DNA of 13,927 nucleotides, taken from positions 1 through 13,927 of the forward strand of contig CAZNYK010000109.1 of assembly GCA_964577215.1 (NCBI GenBank), written 5' to 3'. Positions 7,714 through 13,927 of the stretch are shown here, piece by piece; positions within the stretch are counted from its first letter, which is position 1, and every line of letters starts with the position of its first letter. Under the pieces are notes generated by a model. It did no database searches and was not told the DNA's origin. It saw only the letters and a program-made list of their open reading frames with translations. This DNA comes from UBA2329 sp964577215. GTDB lineage: Bacteria > Bacteroidota > Bacteroidia > Chitinophagales > Saprospiraceae. Position numbers and translations under genes: made by a program.

Positions 7714-7837
7714 GCGCTAGGTTTTCTTCCTCTGGCCTTTGCACGATTTGGAGGATGGTGGAGATACCTTCGGTTGAACACAAATGCTCCAGGCGGTGAA
7801 AATAAGACCATTCGCCCAGAGCGGCAACTAATTTGCC

Positions 7838-7845
7838 TATCTTTG
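7838..7845 (+). promoter_or_regulatory. Bacteroidota -7 promoter box for mtaB
   Basis: TATCTTTG matches TAnnTTTG and is followed by CG. It lies about 100 bp upstream of the mtaB ATG, giving a leader that includes the T-rich heptanucleotide repeat. A -33 TTG is not evident. Confidence 0.5.
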
Positions 7846-7897
7846 CGTTTCCCAGGCTATTGAGAAAGCACTTGTTACCCGCCACGGCAGACAAGCC

Positions 7898-7938
7898 TTT
7901 TACTTTTTCCTTTTTACTTTTTACTTTTGCCTTTTCAC
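7898..7938 (+). repeat. Heptanucleotide tandem repeat in the mtaB leader
   Basis: Six units of 6-7 bp in tandem: TTTTAC, TTTTTCC, TTTTTAC, TTTTTAC, TTTTGCC, TTTTCAC. The array ends 8 bp before the mtaB ATG. It is degenerate rather than perfect, apart from the two identical central units at 7911-7924. Confidence 0.7.
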
Positions 7939-7946
7939 TTGACCAC

Positions 7947-9332
7947 ATGGCTACGCCGAAAACTGTCGCATTTTACACCCTGGGCTGCAAGCTCAACTAC
8001 TCGGAGACCTCCTCCATCGGCCGCCTCTTCGAGGGCGCGGGCTTTGCCGAAGTGGGCTTCGAACAGGGCGCCGACGTGTATGTGATCAACACTTGCTCGG
8101 TGACGGACTTCGCCGACCGCAAGTGCCGCAATATCGTGCGCCAGGCCCTGCGCCATTCCCCCAACGCCTATGTGGCGGTGGTGGGCTGCTACGCCCAGCT
8201 CAAGCCGGAAGAGATAGCCAATATCCCCGGCGTGGACTTAGTGCTGGGCGCCGCCGAGAAGTTCCGCATCTTGGACTACATAGACGACCTCAGCAAATCA
8301 CCCGGCAAAGGCATGGTACGCGCCGGCGAGGTGCGACAGGCCAAAGACTTTGTACACGCATTCTCCTTCGGCGACCGCACCCGCTCCTTCCTCAAAGTAC
8401 AAGACGGCTGCGACTACAAATGCACCTTCTGCACCATCCCACAGGCCCGTGGCGCCAGCCGCAGCAATACGGTGGAGAGTGTAGTGGCCGATGCCCGCAG
8501 CATTGCCGGAATGGGCGTGAAGGAGATCGTTCTTACCGGCGTAAACATCGGCGACTTCGGCAACGGCACTGAAGTGATAGAAGGTACCAAGCCGAAAAAA
8601 CAGGCCATGTTCATCGATCTCATTCGCGCTTTGGACGAGGTGGAGGGCATCGAGCGCTTCCGCATTTCCAGCATAGAACCCAACCTCTGCACCGACGAGA
8701 TCATTGAATTCGTGGCGGCATCCAAGCGATTCGCGCCGCATTTCCACATGCCGCTACAGTCGGGCAACAACAAGCAACTGGCGCAGATGCGCCGCCGCTA
8801 CCGCCGCGAACTATACGCCGAACGGGTAGCCAAAATAAGAGCTTTGATGCCGCATTGCTGCATCGGCGTGGATGTGATCGTGGGATTCCCCGGTGAAACG
8901 GAGGAGGATTTCATGGAAACGTACCGCTTCATTCATGAGTTGGACGTTTCTTACCTGCACGTTTTCACCTATTCCGAGCGCGCCAATACGCCGGCAGCCG
9001 AAATGCCGGATACTGTGCCGATGGAAGAGCGCAAGCGCCGCAACCACATGCTGGGCATACTGAGCGAAAAGAAACGCCGCGCGTTTTACGAGCAGCACAT
9101 CGGCAACACACGCCCGGTACTCTTCGAGCATAGCCCCGACCCTGCGCTCCTCTCCGGCTTCACCGATAATTATATTAAGGTGGAGTCGCCTTTCGATCCG
9201 GAGTTGATCAACCAGGTGCGCCCTGTACGGTTGGATGCCATTGAACCCAACGGGCACGTCCGGGTCCGGGCGCCCTTGCCGGATATGCTGATGCCGGCCC
9301 GAGAAAAATTCACAAGCTTAAAATTTTCCTAA
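7947..9332 (+). CDS. mtaB: tRNA (t6A37)-C2-methylthiotransferase MtaB
   Basis: Radical SAM methylthiotransferase, 461 aa, predicted to convert t6A at position 37 of tRNAs to ms2t6A, which supports decoding accuracy. The N-terminal UPF0004 domain has its three cluster-binding cysteines at C14 (LGCKLNYSE), C50 (INTCSVT) and C81 (VVGCYAQLKPEE). The radical SAM motif is DGCDYKCTFC (C155, C159, C162), followed by IPQARGASRS and SSIEPNL, then FHMPLQSGNNKQLAQMRRRY and DVIVGFPGETEEDF. About 420-455 is a TRAM-like RNA-binding region (YIKVESPFDP...RPVRLD). The overall pattern, including the very N-terminal TLGCKLN, fits MtaB rather than MiaB or RimO. The ATG at 7947 is chosen; the open frame extends back to 7833, but that part is the T-rich repeat read as a FTFSFLLFTFAF peptide. 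A hairpin and T-run follow the stop. Confidence 0.93.
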   Translation: MATPKTVAFYTLGCKLNYSETSSIGRLFEGAGFAEVGFEQGADVYVINTCSVTDFADRKCRNIVRQALRHSPNAYVAVVGCYAQLKPEEIANIPGVDLVLGAAEKFRILDYIDDLSKSPGKGMVRAGEVRQAKDFVHAFSFGDRTRSFLKVQDGCDYKCTFCTIPQARGASRSNTVESVVADARSIAGMGVKEIVLTGVNIGDFGNGTEVIEGTKPKKQAMFIDLIRALDEVEGIERFRISSIEPNLCTDEIIEFVAASKRFAPHFHMPLQSGNNKQLAQMRRRYRRELYAERVAKIRALMPHCCIGVDVIVGFPGETEEDFMETYRFIHELDVSYLHVFTYSERANTPAAEMPDTVPMEERKRRNHMLGILSEKKRRAFYEQHIGNTRPVLFEHSPDPALLSGFTDNYIKVESPFDPELINQVRPVRLDAIEPNGHVRVRAPLPDMLMPAREKFTSLKFS

Positions 9333-9341
9333 TTCCAACAC

Positions 9342-9366
9342 TCCGCATACGCGGATTGAGTTTTTT
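9342..9366 (+). terminator. Possible weak intrinsic terminator after mtaB
   Basis: TCCGC (9342-9346) pairs with GCGGA (9351-9355) around an ATAC loop, and TTTTTT follows at 9361-9366. The stem is only 5 bp, so this is tentative. It lies 9 bp after the mtaB stop. Confidence 0.4.
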
Positions 9367-9368
9367 CC

Positions 9369-9376
9369 TATTTTTG
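9369..9376 (+). promoter_or_regulatory. Bacteroidota -7 promoter box for the TM2-DUF2752-EAD/TPR-rmuC cluster
   Basis: TATTTTTG matches TAnnTTTG and is followed by C. It lies 123 bp before the TM2 ATG and directly after the putative mtaB terminator. It partly consists of a T-rich tract, so a chance match is possible. Confidence 0.42.
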
Positions 9377-9381
9377 CCCAT

Positions 9382-9409
9382 GCTGCCGCGAGGGCAGCGC
9401 CGGAGGCGC
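9382..9409 (+). promoter_or_regulatory. Two overlapping GC-rich hairpins in the TM2 leader
   Basis: GCTGCC (9382-9387) pairs with GGCAGC (9393-9398) around GCGAG. GCGCC (9397-9401) pairs with GGCGC (9405-9409) around GGA. The two share 9397-9398, so full pairing of one competes with the other. They lie just downstream of the predicted -7 box and would be in the transcript leader. No T-run follows, so neither is a standard terminator. Confidence 0.45.
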
Positions 9410-9499
9410 CTGAAAATCCGCATAAAGAGTAAGGAGCGTATGCCGAAAAGCTTAGAGAGTAGGCACGAACACCTTTTTTCACATCACAATTTCAAGTTT

Positions 9500-9982
9500 A
9501 TGAAAAAAGTTTTCACACTTCTCCTTGCAGGGCTTTTGCACCTGGGCTTGAATGCTGCCACCATGGCCGTATTCCCCGAGGAAATTCAGAATCAGCCGGA
9601 GGTCAAGTCTCTCATCCAGGAGACCGGCCAATCCTCTGTGGATGATTTCCTCAACCTCACTCCCAAAAAATACAAAGAGATCACGGGAGAAAAACTCGGT
9701 CTGAAGAAGACCATCGCATTAAAGGCTGCCCAAAAGGCCGTGAAAAAGCAGATGAACGGCAACGCTTCCGCCGGTCCCAAGAGCCAGCTCGTTGCTTTGA
9801 TCCTGGTCATCTTCGTAGGCGGTTTGGGTATCCATCGCTTTTACCTTGGGTACACCACCATTGGGATTATCCAGTTACTTACGCTTGGCGGTTGCGGCAT
9901 TTGGGCGCTTATCGACCTGATCCGCATCATCACCGGTGACCTCAAACCCGCTGATGGAAGCGAGTATGATCCCACGCTCTAA
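9500..9982 (+). CDS. TM2 domain-containing membrane protein with signal peptide
   Basis: A 160-aa protein. Residues 1-20 are a signal peptide (MKKVFTLLLAGLLHLGLNAA), about 25-92 a lysine-rich soluble stretch without recognisable domain, and 94-150 a TM2 domain: two membrane helices around LVIFVGGLGIHRFYLGYTTIG and the GCGIWALIDLIRI end, including the conserved G-HRFYLG motif. TM2 proteins are small membrane proteins of mostly unknown function. The ATG at 9500 is chosen although the frame is open from 9356, because 9500 starts the signal peptide and the upstream part covers hairpins of the leader. It is the first gene of a plus-strand cluster: the following DUF2752 gene starts inside its last 17 bp. 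Confidence 0.9.
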   Translation: MKKVFTLLLAGLLHLGLNAATMAVFPEEIQNQPEVKSLIQETGQSSVDDFLNLTPKKYKEITGEKLGLKKTIALKAAQKAVKKQMNGNASAGPKSQLVALILVIFVGGLGIHRFYLGYTTIGIIQLLTLGGCGIWALIDLIRIITGDLKPADGSEYDPTL

Positions 9983-10295
9983 AAAGTTATTCTGGATTTA
10001 CTTCAGGCTGGGGGTCTTCATCTTAGTGCCGCTCGCCCTGCTCATATTGCCGGGCAACCAATTTGATGACGGCCCCCCGCTCTGTTTATCCGTCCTGTTG
10101 TTCAAACAGGAATGCTACGCCTGCGGCATGACTCGCGCCGCACAGCATCTCATACACCTTCAATTGGAGGATGCCTGGTATTACAACCCGCTCATATTTG
10201 TCGTTTTTCCTATTCTTGCCTTTCAATGGGCCAGGTGGTTCTGGACCGACTGGAAAAAGCTTCAACTTCTCAGAGCATCCGGACCGGCAACATAA
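9966..10295 (+). CDS. DUF2752 family small membrane protein
   Basis: A 109-aa protein of the DUF2752 family, function unknown. The family signature ECYACGMTRAAQHL (49-62), with C50 and C53, is followed by AWYYNPLIFVVFPILAFQW (70-88); membrane segments are about 10-29 and 74-92. The two cysteines of the CxxCGMTR motif suggest metal binding or a disulphide, which is inference. The ATG at 9966 overlaps the end of the TM2 gene by 17 bp in another frame; in-frame ATGs at 9936 and 9954 would also be possible. TM2 and DUF2752 genes are often neighbours in Bacteroidota, and the overlap here suggests a common transcript. The next gene starts 53 bp downstream. Confidence 0.88.
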   Translation: MIPRSKKLFWIYFRLGVFILVPLALLILPGNQFDDGPPLCLSVLLFKQECYACGMTRAAQHLIHLQLEDAWYYNPLIFVVFPILAFQWARWFWTDWKKLQLLRASGPAT

Positions 10296-10348
10296 TCAAG
10301 ACCCTGCGCGTTTTTCCCTATACCTTACTTGCGGATAAATTTCCCCTG

Positions 10349-12058
10349 ATGGACAACAAAACTGTTGCAGGACAAGTCAAACACCTGATCGGGCAAGCTG
10401 ACACAGAGGAGGCGCTGCGGCAACTCATCGCATTTTTGCAAACTGATGCCCGCTGGAGCGAGCTGGAACAGGCTGCCCTGGAGACCCAGGCTCAATATTT
10501 GAATACCAGGCGTGAAGCCGCAGCCGGCCGCATCGGTTTTGAACAAGCTGACCTGATATTCAATCGGGTCAACAACCAGGTACTTCAAATCGCGGAAGAC
10601 CTCGGCGCAGGAATTACCCGCTCAAATGTGGGAAAACCGGTAAAAAAACGCCTCCGGCCCTGGTTGGCAGGCGCAGCGGGCTTAGTCGTATTGGCCGTCG
10701 CAGGCATCCTTATTTTCAAGCCCGTACCCGGCCCGGGAAATGCCCAGGGCGCCGACCCCATTCCGGGCGTTTGCCCCCAATTTTCAAAAAAATCAACCTT
10801 CAAAATATTGCTTTGGGAGTTCTTCTCCTTCAGTGAAGACGGCGGGGCCTCCAGGGATATTCCCTTCGCATTGGAAAACCGCCTTGTATCAATTGACCGG
10901 GGAAGGCAGATCGAAACGGGTACATATAGCTTTATCACCGGAGGCGTCTATCCCCGCAGGGAGGAAGATGCGCTCAAATGCAGTACGCAAATGGCGGTGT
11001 GGGGTACTACGGAAAAAGTCGCCGGAGACCGTTGGATCATTATTACCCGCTACGCTTTTGCCGATAAATGGCAATTGAGTAAATGGGCTATGACCGACAA
11101 CGACACTTGGGAAAAAGCGGAGGTCACGGCTGCCATTCCGCTGGCCGGTAACTTTGTGGACACGATCACTACCATCAGCAGCATCTTCTCAGAAGGTAAA
11201 ATCGCCGCTAAAATCGAAGACCTGCTCCGGATCGCCATCGGCCTGAATGCCGCCCAACAGCAGAACCAGGATGAAGCCATTGCCGCGCTGGAGAACTTGG
11301 ACATGCAGGATTCCACCCTGGCCCTGCTTGGCGGTATGCTCTTAGCCGACAATTACTCCCGGGCAGAGCAACCGGATAAAGCGTTGGACGCCTATGGAAA
11401 GGTGCTTTCCGTACATCCCAACTATTCCCTGGCGCTCAACAACTATGCCGCACTATGCCTCAAAGAAGGCAATCCCGGCCAGGCCATCGCTACCCTTGAC
11501 AATGCGCTGGCGCTTGCACCCGATAATCCGGATGCGCTCGCCATGCGCGGGGCGGCATTTCTTGAGATTAATCAATTGGACAAGGCCAGGATAGACCTCA
11601 CCAAGGCCAGGGCAGTCATCGAGCAAAAAGCCATCACCGCCGAGCCGGCTGCCGACGAGCAGAAAGACAGGAGGTCCAAAATCCTGGATCGGAAATTCCT
11701 CGAGCTGAAAACAAAGGTAGAAGTTGAAAGGAAACGCAAGGCCGAAGCTGAAAGCATACTCCGGCAAAATCCCACGGATATTGATGCGCTCAATACCCGC
11801 GCCGATGCCAGCAAAAACCTCGGCGATTATAAAACCGCCATCAATTCAGCCAACTCCGTTATCCAACAGCAACCGGCCAATCTCAAAGCTCATACCACAC
11901 TGGTTGAGTCCTTTATTGCCATCGGCGATACGGCCAAGGTGAGGGAAACCCTGAAGAGAGCAGCAACCACAGGGGTGACCTCCCAGAAGATCAGGGACAG
12001 CGCCCCCCTGATCAGAACCCTGCCCGATTCCCTGCTTCTCCGCAAACGGATCAACTGA
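10349..12058 (+). CDS. Effector-associated-domain (EAD11-like) - TM - TolB/FlgO-like - TPR protein
   Basis: A 569-aa single-pass membrane protein. Residues 1-88 match, by eye, the pattern of effector-associated domain 11 (EAD11): VKHLIGQADTEEALRQLIAFL, then LETQAQYLNTRREAAAGRIGFEQADLIFNRVNNQVLQI, which has the helix, RxxxxxGxI(G/S)xEE/Q and N-RI/V layout of that domain. EADs are small adaptor domains in bacterial conflict and apoptosis-like systems. KKRLRP (99-104) precedes the membrane helix at 105-123, so the EAD should face the cytoplasm and the rest the periplasm. About 141-245 resembles TolB-N/FlgO-like modules (FKILLWEF...CSTQMAVWGTTEK...ITRYAF). TPRs lie at about 324-425 and 475-542, with a charged insertion at 430-470. 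The frame is open from 10112, but the ATG at 10349 begins the conserved domain and avoids overlap with DUF2752. rmuC begins 2 bp after the stop. No second EAD protein is in the window. Confidence 0.75.
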   Translation: MDNKTVAGQVKHLIGQADTEEALRQLIAFLQTDARWSELEQAALETQAQYLNTRREAAAGRIGFEQADLIFNRVNNQVLQIAEDLGAGITRSNVGKPVKKRLRPWLAGAAGLVVLAVAGILIFKPVPGPGNAQGADPIPGVCPQFSKKSTFKILLWEFFSFSEDGGASRDIPFALENRLVSIDRGRQIETGTYSFITGGVYPRREEDALKCSTQMAVWGTTEKVAGDRWIIITRYAFADKWQLSKWAMTDNDTWEKAEVTAAIPLAGNFVDTITTISSIFSEGKIAAKIEDLLRIAIGLNAAQQQNQDEAIAALENLDMQDSTLALLGGMLLADNYSRAEQPDKALDAYGKVLSVHPNYSLALNNYAALCLKEGNPGQAIATLDNALALAPDNPDALAMRGAAFLEINQLDKARIDLTKARAVIEQKAITAEPAADEQKDRRSKILDRKFLELKTKVEVERKRKAEAESILRQNPTDIDALNTRADASKNLGDYKTAINSANSVIQQQPANLKAHTTLVESFIAIGDTAKVRETLKRAATTGVTSQKIRDSAPLIRTLPDSLLLRKRIN

Positions 12059-12060
12059 TC

Positions 12061-13392
12061 ATGGATGCTTTGACCATCGGACTGCTCTTTCTCCTGCTCG
12101 GCTTAGTCATCGGCGGCCTCAGCGCCTGGGTCATTGCACGCCTGCGCGCCCGGTTGGACAGCATTCCCCGCCAAGAACTCCAAACGCAATATATAGCCAA
12201 GGAAGTTTACGAGGCCGCCCTCCAGCAGATCGACCTGCTGCGCGACGAAATGCTCGGTAAGGAAGAGTACATTCGCCGGCTTACGGGAGAACTCTCGGCC
12301 CGGGAGCAATCTCTTACGCACCTTCGCGAAAAATTGGACGCCCAAATGCAGGAAACGCTGCAGCTCCAGGAGCGCTTCAAGGTGGAGTTTGAAAATGTGG
12401 CCAATCGCCTTTTAGACGAAAAATCGCAAAAATTCAGTTCCCAAAACCAACAGCAGATCGGGGAACTGCTCCAGCCCCTGCGGGAAAAGATCAAGAGTTT
12501 TGAGGAGAATATCGAGCGGCGTTTCGTGGAAGAAACCCGCGACAGGGTCTCTCTCAAAAAAGAAATAGAACAACTTCGAGAACTCAACCAGCAACTCAGT
12601 CAAGACGCCAACAACCTCGCCGGGGCGCTCAAAGGCGACAATAAAACCCAGGGCGACTGGGGCGAATTCCAGCTTGAACTCCTCCTCGACCGCGCAGGCC
12701 TCACCAAAGGGATTCACTACACGGCCCAGGAGTCTTTTGCCGACGAGGACGGCCGCCAAAAACGCCCCGATTTCCTCGTCAACCTGCCGGAAGGCAAAAA
12801 TCTCATCATCGACTCCAAGGTGTCGCTCACGGCTTACGAACGCTTTTTCAGCGCCAATAACCCGGCCGAGCAACAAAAGCACCTTCTCGCTCATGTGGAT
12901 AGCCTGCGCAGGCACATCCGCGAACTGAGCGAGAAAAACTACACCTCCATCTACCAGGTTAACAGCCCTGATTATCTCCTCCTGTTCGTTCCGCTTGAAC
13001 CTGCCTTCAGCGTGGCCCTGCAGCACGATTCCCGTATCTTTCTCGAGGCGCTCGACAAGAACATCGTCATCGTCACCACCTCTACCTTGCTGGCTACCAT
13101 GCGCACCGTAGCCTTCATTTGGAAACAAGACAAGCAAAAGCGGTCTGTAATGGAAATTGCCCGCCAAAGCGGCTTGCTGTACGATAAGTTTGTGGGCTTC
13201 GTGGATGATCTCCGCGCAGTTGGCAAGCAAATAGAAGCCGCACAACAATCATGGCACGATGCCATGAATAAACTCAACGACGCCCGCCGACCCGGCGATA
13301 CGCTCATAGGTAAAGCGGAACGGATACGGGAACTGGGCGCCAAAGCCTCCAGGCAATTGCCGAAAGAACTCCTTGATTCCGGGGAGGAGTAG
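12061..13392 (+). CDS. rmuC: DNA recombination protein RmuC
   Basis: A 443-aa RmuC family protein, known in E. coli for limiting inversions at short inverted repeats and thought to be a nuclease. Residues 4-26 are an N-terminal membrane anchor (LTIGLLFLLLGLVIGGLSAWVIA). About 45-190 is a long coiled coil. The RmuC core starts at 194 with NKTQGDWGEFQLELLL and continues with RPDFLV (235-240) and LIIDSKVSLTAYERF (248-262), a D...DxK arrangement of the PD-(D/E)xK nuclease fold (D237, D251, K253). Further family motifs are LLLFVPLEPAF (306-316), IVTTSTLLATMRTVAFIW (337-354) and RPGDTLIGKAERIRELG (410-426). It starts only 2 bp after the stop of the EAD/TPR gene, which suggests translational coupling. 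It converges on the next minus-strand gene with 8 bp between stops; no terminator is visible. Confidence 0.95.
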   Translation: MDALTIGLLFLLLGLVIGGLSAWVIARLRARLDSIPRQELQTQYIAKEVYEAALQQIDLLRDEMLGKEEYIRRLTGELSAREQSLTHLREKLDAQMQETLQLQERFKVEFENVANRLLDEKSQKFSSQNQQQIGELLQPLREKIKSFEENIERRFVEETRDRVSLKKEIEQLRELNQQLSQDANNLAGALKGDNKTQGDWGEFQLELLLDRAGLTKGIHYTAQESFADEDGRQKRPDFLVNLPEGKNLIIDSKVSLTAYERFFSANNPAEQQKHLLAHVDSLRRHIRELSEKNYTSIYQVNSPDYLLLFVPLEPAFSVALQHDSRIFLEALDKNIVIVTTSTLLATMRTVAFIWKQDKQKRSVMEIARQSGLLYDKFVGFVDDLRAVGKQIEAAQQSWHDAMNKLNDARRPGDTLIGKAERIRELGAKASRQLPKELLDSGEE

Positions 13393-13400
13393 CAGGCTAT

Positions 13401-13847
13401 TCAAATCCCGGGTACCTCCTGTAAAAACGTATAGGTGCGGGTCTCGTAATCAATGGCGCAGCAGTAGGAGTCAATGCCGTTGGTGACCAACAGGAAAGGA
13501 ACTGTAAGCGCGGTATTGTACCAGGCAATTTGTTCAAACACTTCCTGTCCCACCGGTACATGGGGGGCTTTGCATTCCGCCAGTAAGAACGGCCGTATTT
13601 TTTCGTCGAAGACCAGCAAGTCGCAGCGTTTGTCCAATTCGTTGACCTGCAGGCCTTTCTCCATGCGAATGCGATTGCGGTTGTAGCCTTTTTCCAGCAA
13701 TAGATATTGCAGCAGCAGTTGGCGCACCAACTCCTCAGGCTGTAACACCAACCACTTCTTGCGCACAGGATCCCAAATTTTTCTCATTCCGTCCTGGCGT
13801 TTGAGTTGGAGGTGCTCCTTGTACTTCATCAGGTTGAGGTCTATCAT
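13401..13847 (-). CDS. Small PD-(D/E)xK protein of the type I restriction HsdR N-terminal family
   Basis: A 148-aa protein that contains only the nuclease-like HsdR N-terminal domain (HSDR_N); no helicase or specificity part follows. Motifs are PEELVRQLLLQYLL (37-50), RCDLLVFD (74-81), FLLAECKAP (87-95) and QIAWYNTAL (106-114). D76 with E91-C-K93 forms the D...ExK catalytic pattern, so it may be active. Stand-alone genes of this kind are widespread in Bacteroidota and, from memory, often lie next to the DNA polymerase III delta subunit gene (holA); here that gene would be beyond the right edge, divergent. It is not evidence of a type I restriction system. The ATG at 13847 is used; an in-frame ATG at 13829 is also possible. 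Upstream is the palindrome at 13873-13910. Confidence 0.87.
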   Translation of the reverse strand: MIDLNLMKYKEHLQLKRQDGMRKIWDPVRKKWLVLQPEELVRQLLLQYLLLEKGYNRNRIRMEKGLQVNELDKRCDLLVFDEKIRPFLLAECKAPHVPVGQEVFEQIAWYNTALTVPFLLVTNGIDSYCCAIDYETRTYTFLQEVPGI

Positions 13848-13872
13848 TGCACATTGAAATTATACTCGGTAG

Positions 13873-13910
13873 CCAGTGGTGTGCAAATTTTTATTTTTGC
13901 AAACCACTGG
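13873..13910. repeat. Near-perfect palindrome over a putative divergent promoter
   Basis: CCAGTGGTGTGCAAA (13873-13887) and TTTGCAAACCACTGG (13896-13910) are reverse complements at 14 of 15 positions around an 8-bp AT spacer. TATTTTTG at 13892-13899 matches TAnnTTTG on the plus strand, and AAAATTTG at 13891-13884 on the minus strand differs from it by one base. The palindrome thus overlaps two outward -7 boxes. It may be an operator, a structured leader or a dispersed repeat. Confidence 0.6.
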
Positions 13911-13927
13911 TCCCGACGAAAAATGGT

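Larger units (their letters stand above)
7590..7946. other. Divergent intergenic spacer, 357 bp, without a credible gene
   Basis: Separates the divergent methyltransferase and mtaB starts. It contains a mosaic repeat (7611-7713), a plus-strand -7 box (7838-7845) and a heptanucleotide T-rich repeat (7898-7938). Open frames here (for example 7596-7811 on the minus strand) are explained by these repeats. Positions 7714-7837 show nothing recognisable. Confidence 0.7.

Noticed and set aside
7833..7946. N-terminal extension of mtaB
   Set aside because: Overlaps the predicted promoter box and encodes a low-complexity peptide from the T-rich repeat; the conserved MtaB N-terminus starts at 7947.
10112..10348. 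N-terminal extension of the EAD/TPR gene
   Set aside because: Mostly another frame of the DUF2752 gene; the conserved domain begins at the ATG at 10349.
12412..13248. 278-aa minus-strand open frame
   Set aside because: Antisense to rmuC, whose identity is clear from its conserved core.
13401..13847. Type I restriction-modification locus
   Set aside because: Only the HsdR N-terminal domain is present; no helicase, HsdM or HsdS is seen.

Overview
The window looks like a chromosomal segment of a Bacteroidota bacterium, most likely from the Saprospirales/Chitinophagales side of the phylum. Four observations point there. Several genes are preceded by the Bacteroidota -7 promoter element TAnnTTTG (TACCTTTG at 4087-4094 and 5851-5858 on the minus strand, TATCTTTG at 7838-7845 and TATTTTTG at 9369-9376 on the plus strand). 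Starts mostly lack Shine-Dalgarno sequences. The first gene is a Bacteroidota-type beta-propeller/Y_Y_Y/LuxR-HTH sensor. The gene set (DUF1684, MtaB, TM2, DUF2752, an EAD11-like domain, a stand-alone HsdR N-terminal domain) is typical of the phylum. No rRNA, tRNA, CRISPR array, transposase or phage gene was seen.

Layout. Positions 25-2721 (+) hold a large, AT-rich membrane sensor/regulator. It converges on 2746-4044 (-), a radical SAM enzyme. A repeat-flanked spacer with a 100-N assembly gap (4180-4279) follows. Then come minus-strand genes: a lipid/envelope-type DUF1684 protein (4344-5225), a TPMT-like methyltransferase (5222-5824) joined to it by an ATGA overlap, and a 538-aa methyltransferase with two winged-helix-like regions and an AprA/PKS-type catalytic domain (5973-7589). 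A 357-bp divergent spacer, rich in repeats, separates this from mtaB (7947-9332, +), a tRNA methylthiotransferase.

Downstream of mtaB is a compact plus-strand cluster: a TM2 protein (9500-9982), an overlapping DUF2752 protein (9966-10295), a single-pass protein with an N-terminal effector-associated-domain-like module, a TolB/FlgO-like region and TPRs (10349-12058), and rmuC (12061-13392), which starts only 2 bp after the TPR gene. A small PD-(D/E)xK protein of the HsdR N-terminal family (13401-13847, -) converges on rmuC. Beyond it, a 15-bp-arm palindrome (13873-13910) spans what looks like a divergent promoter.

The most promising unexplained unit is the 9500-13392 cluster. A protein with a conflict-system adaptor-like domain in the cytoplasm and a sensor-like/TPR part outside the membrane appears translationally linked to the nuclease-fold protein RmuC, with two small membrane proteins upstream. 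Whether this is a functional system is inference from gene order and domain recognition by eye. The second candidate is the free-standing AprA-like methyltransferase.
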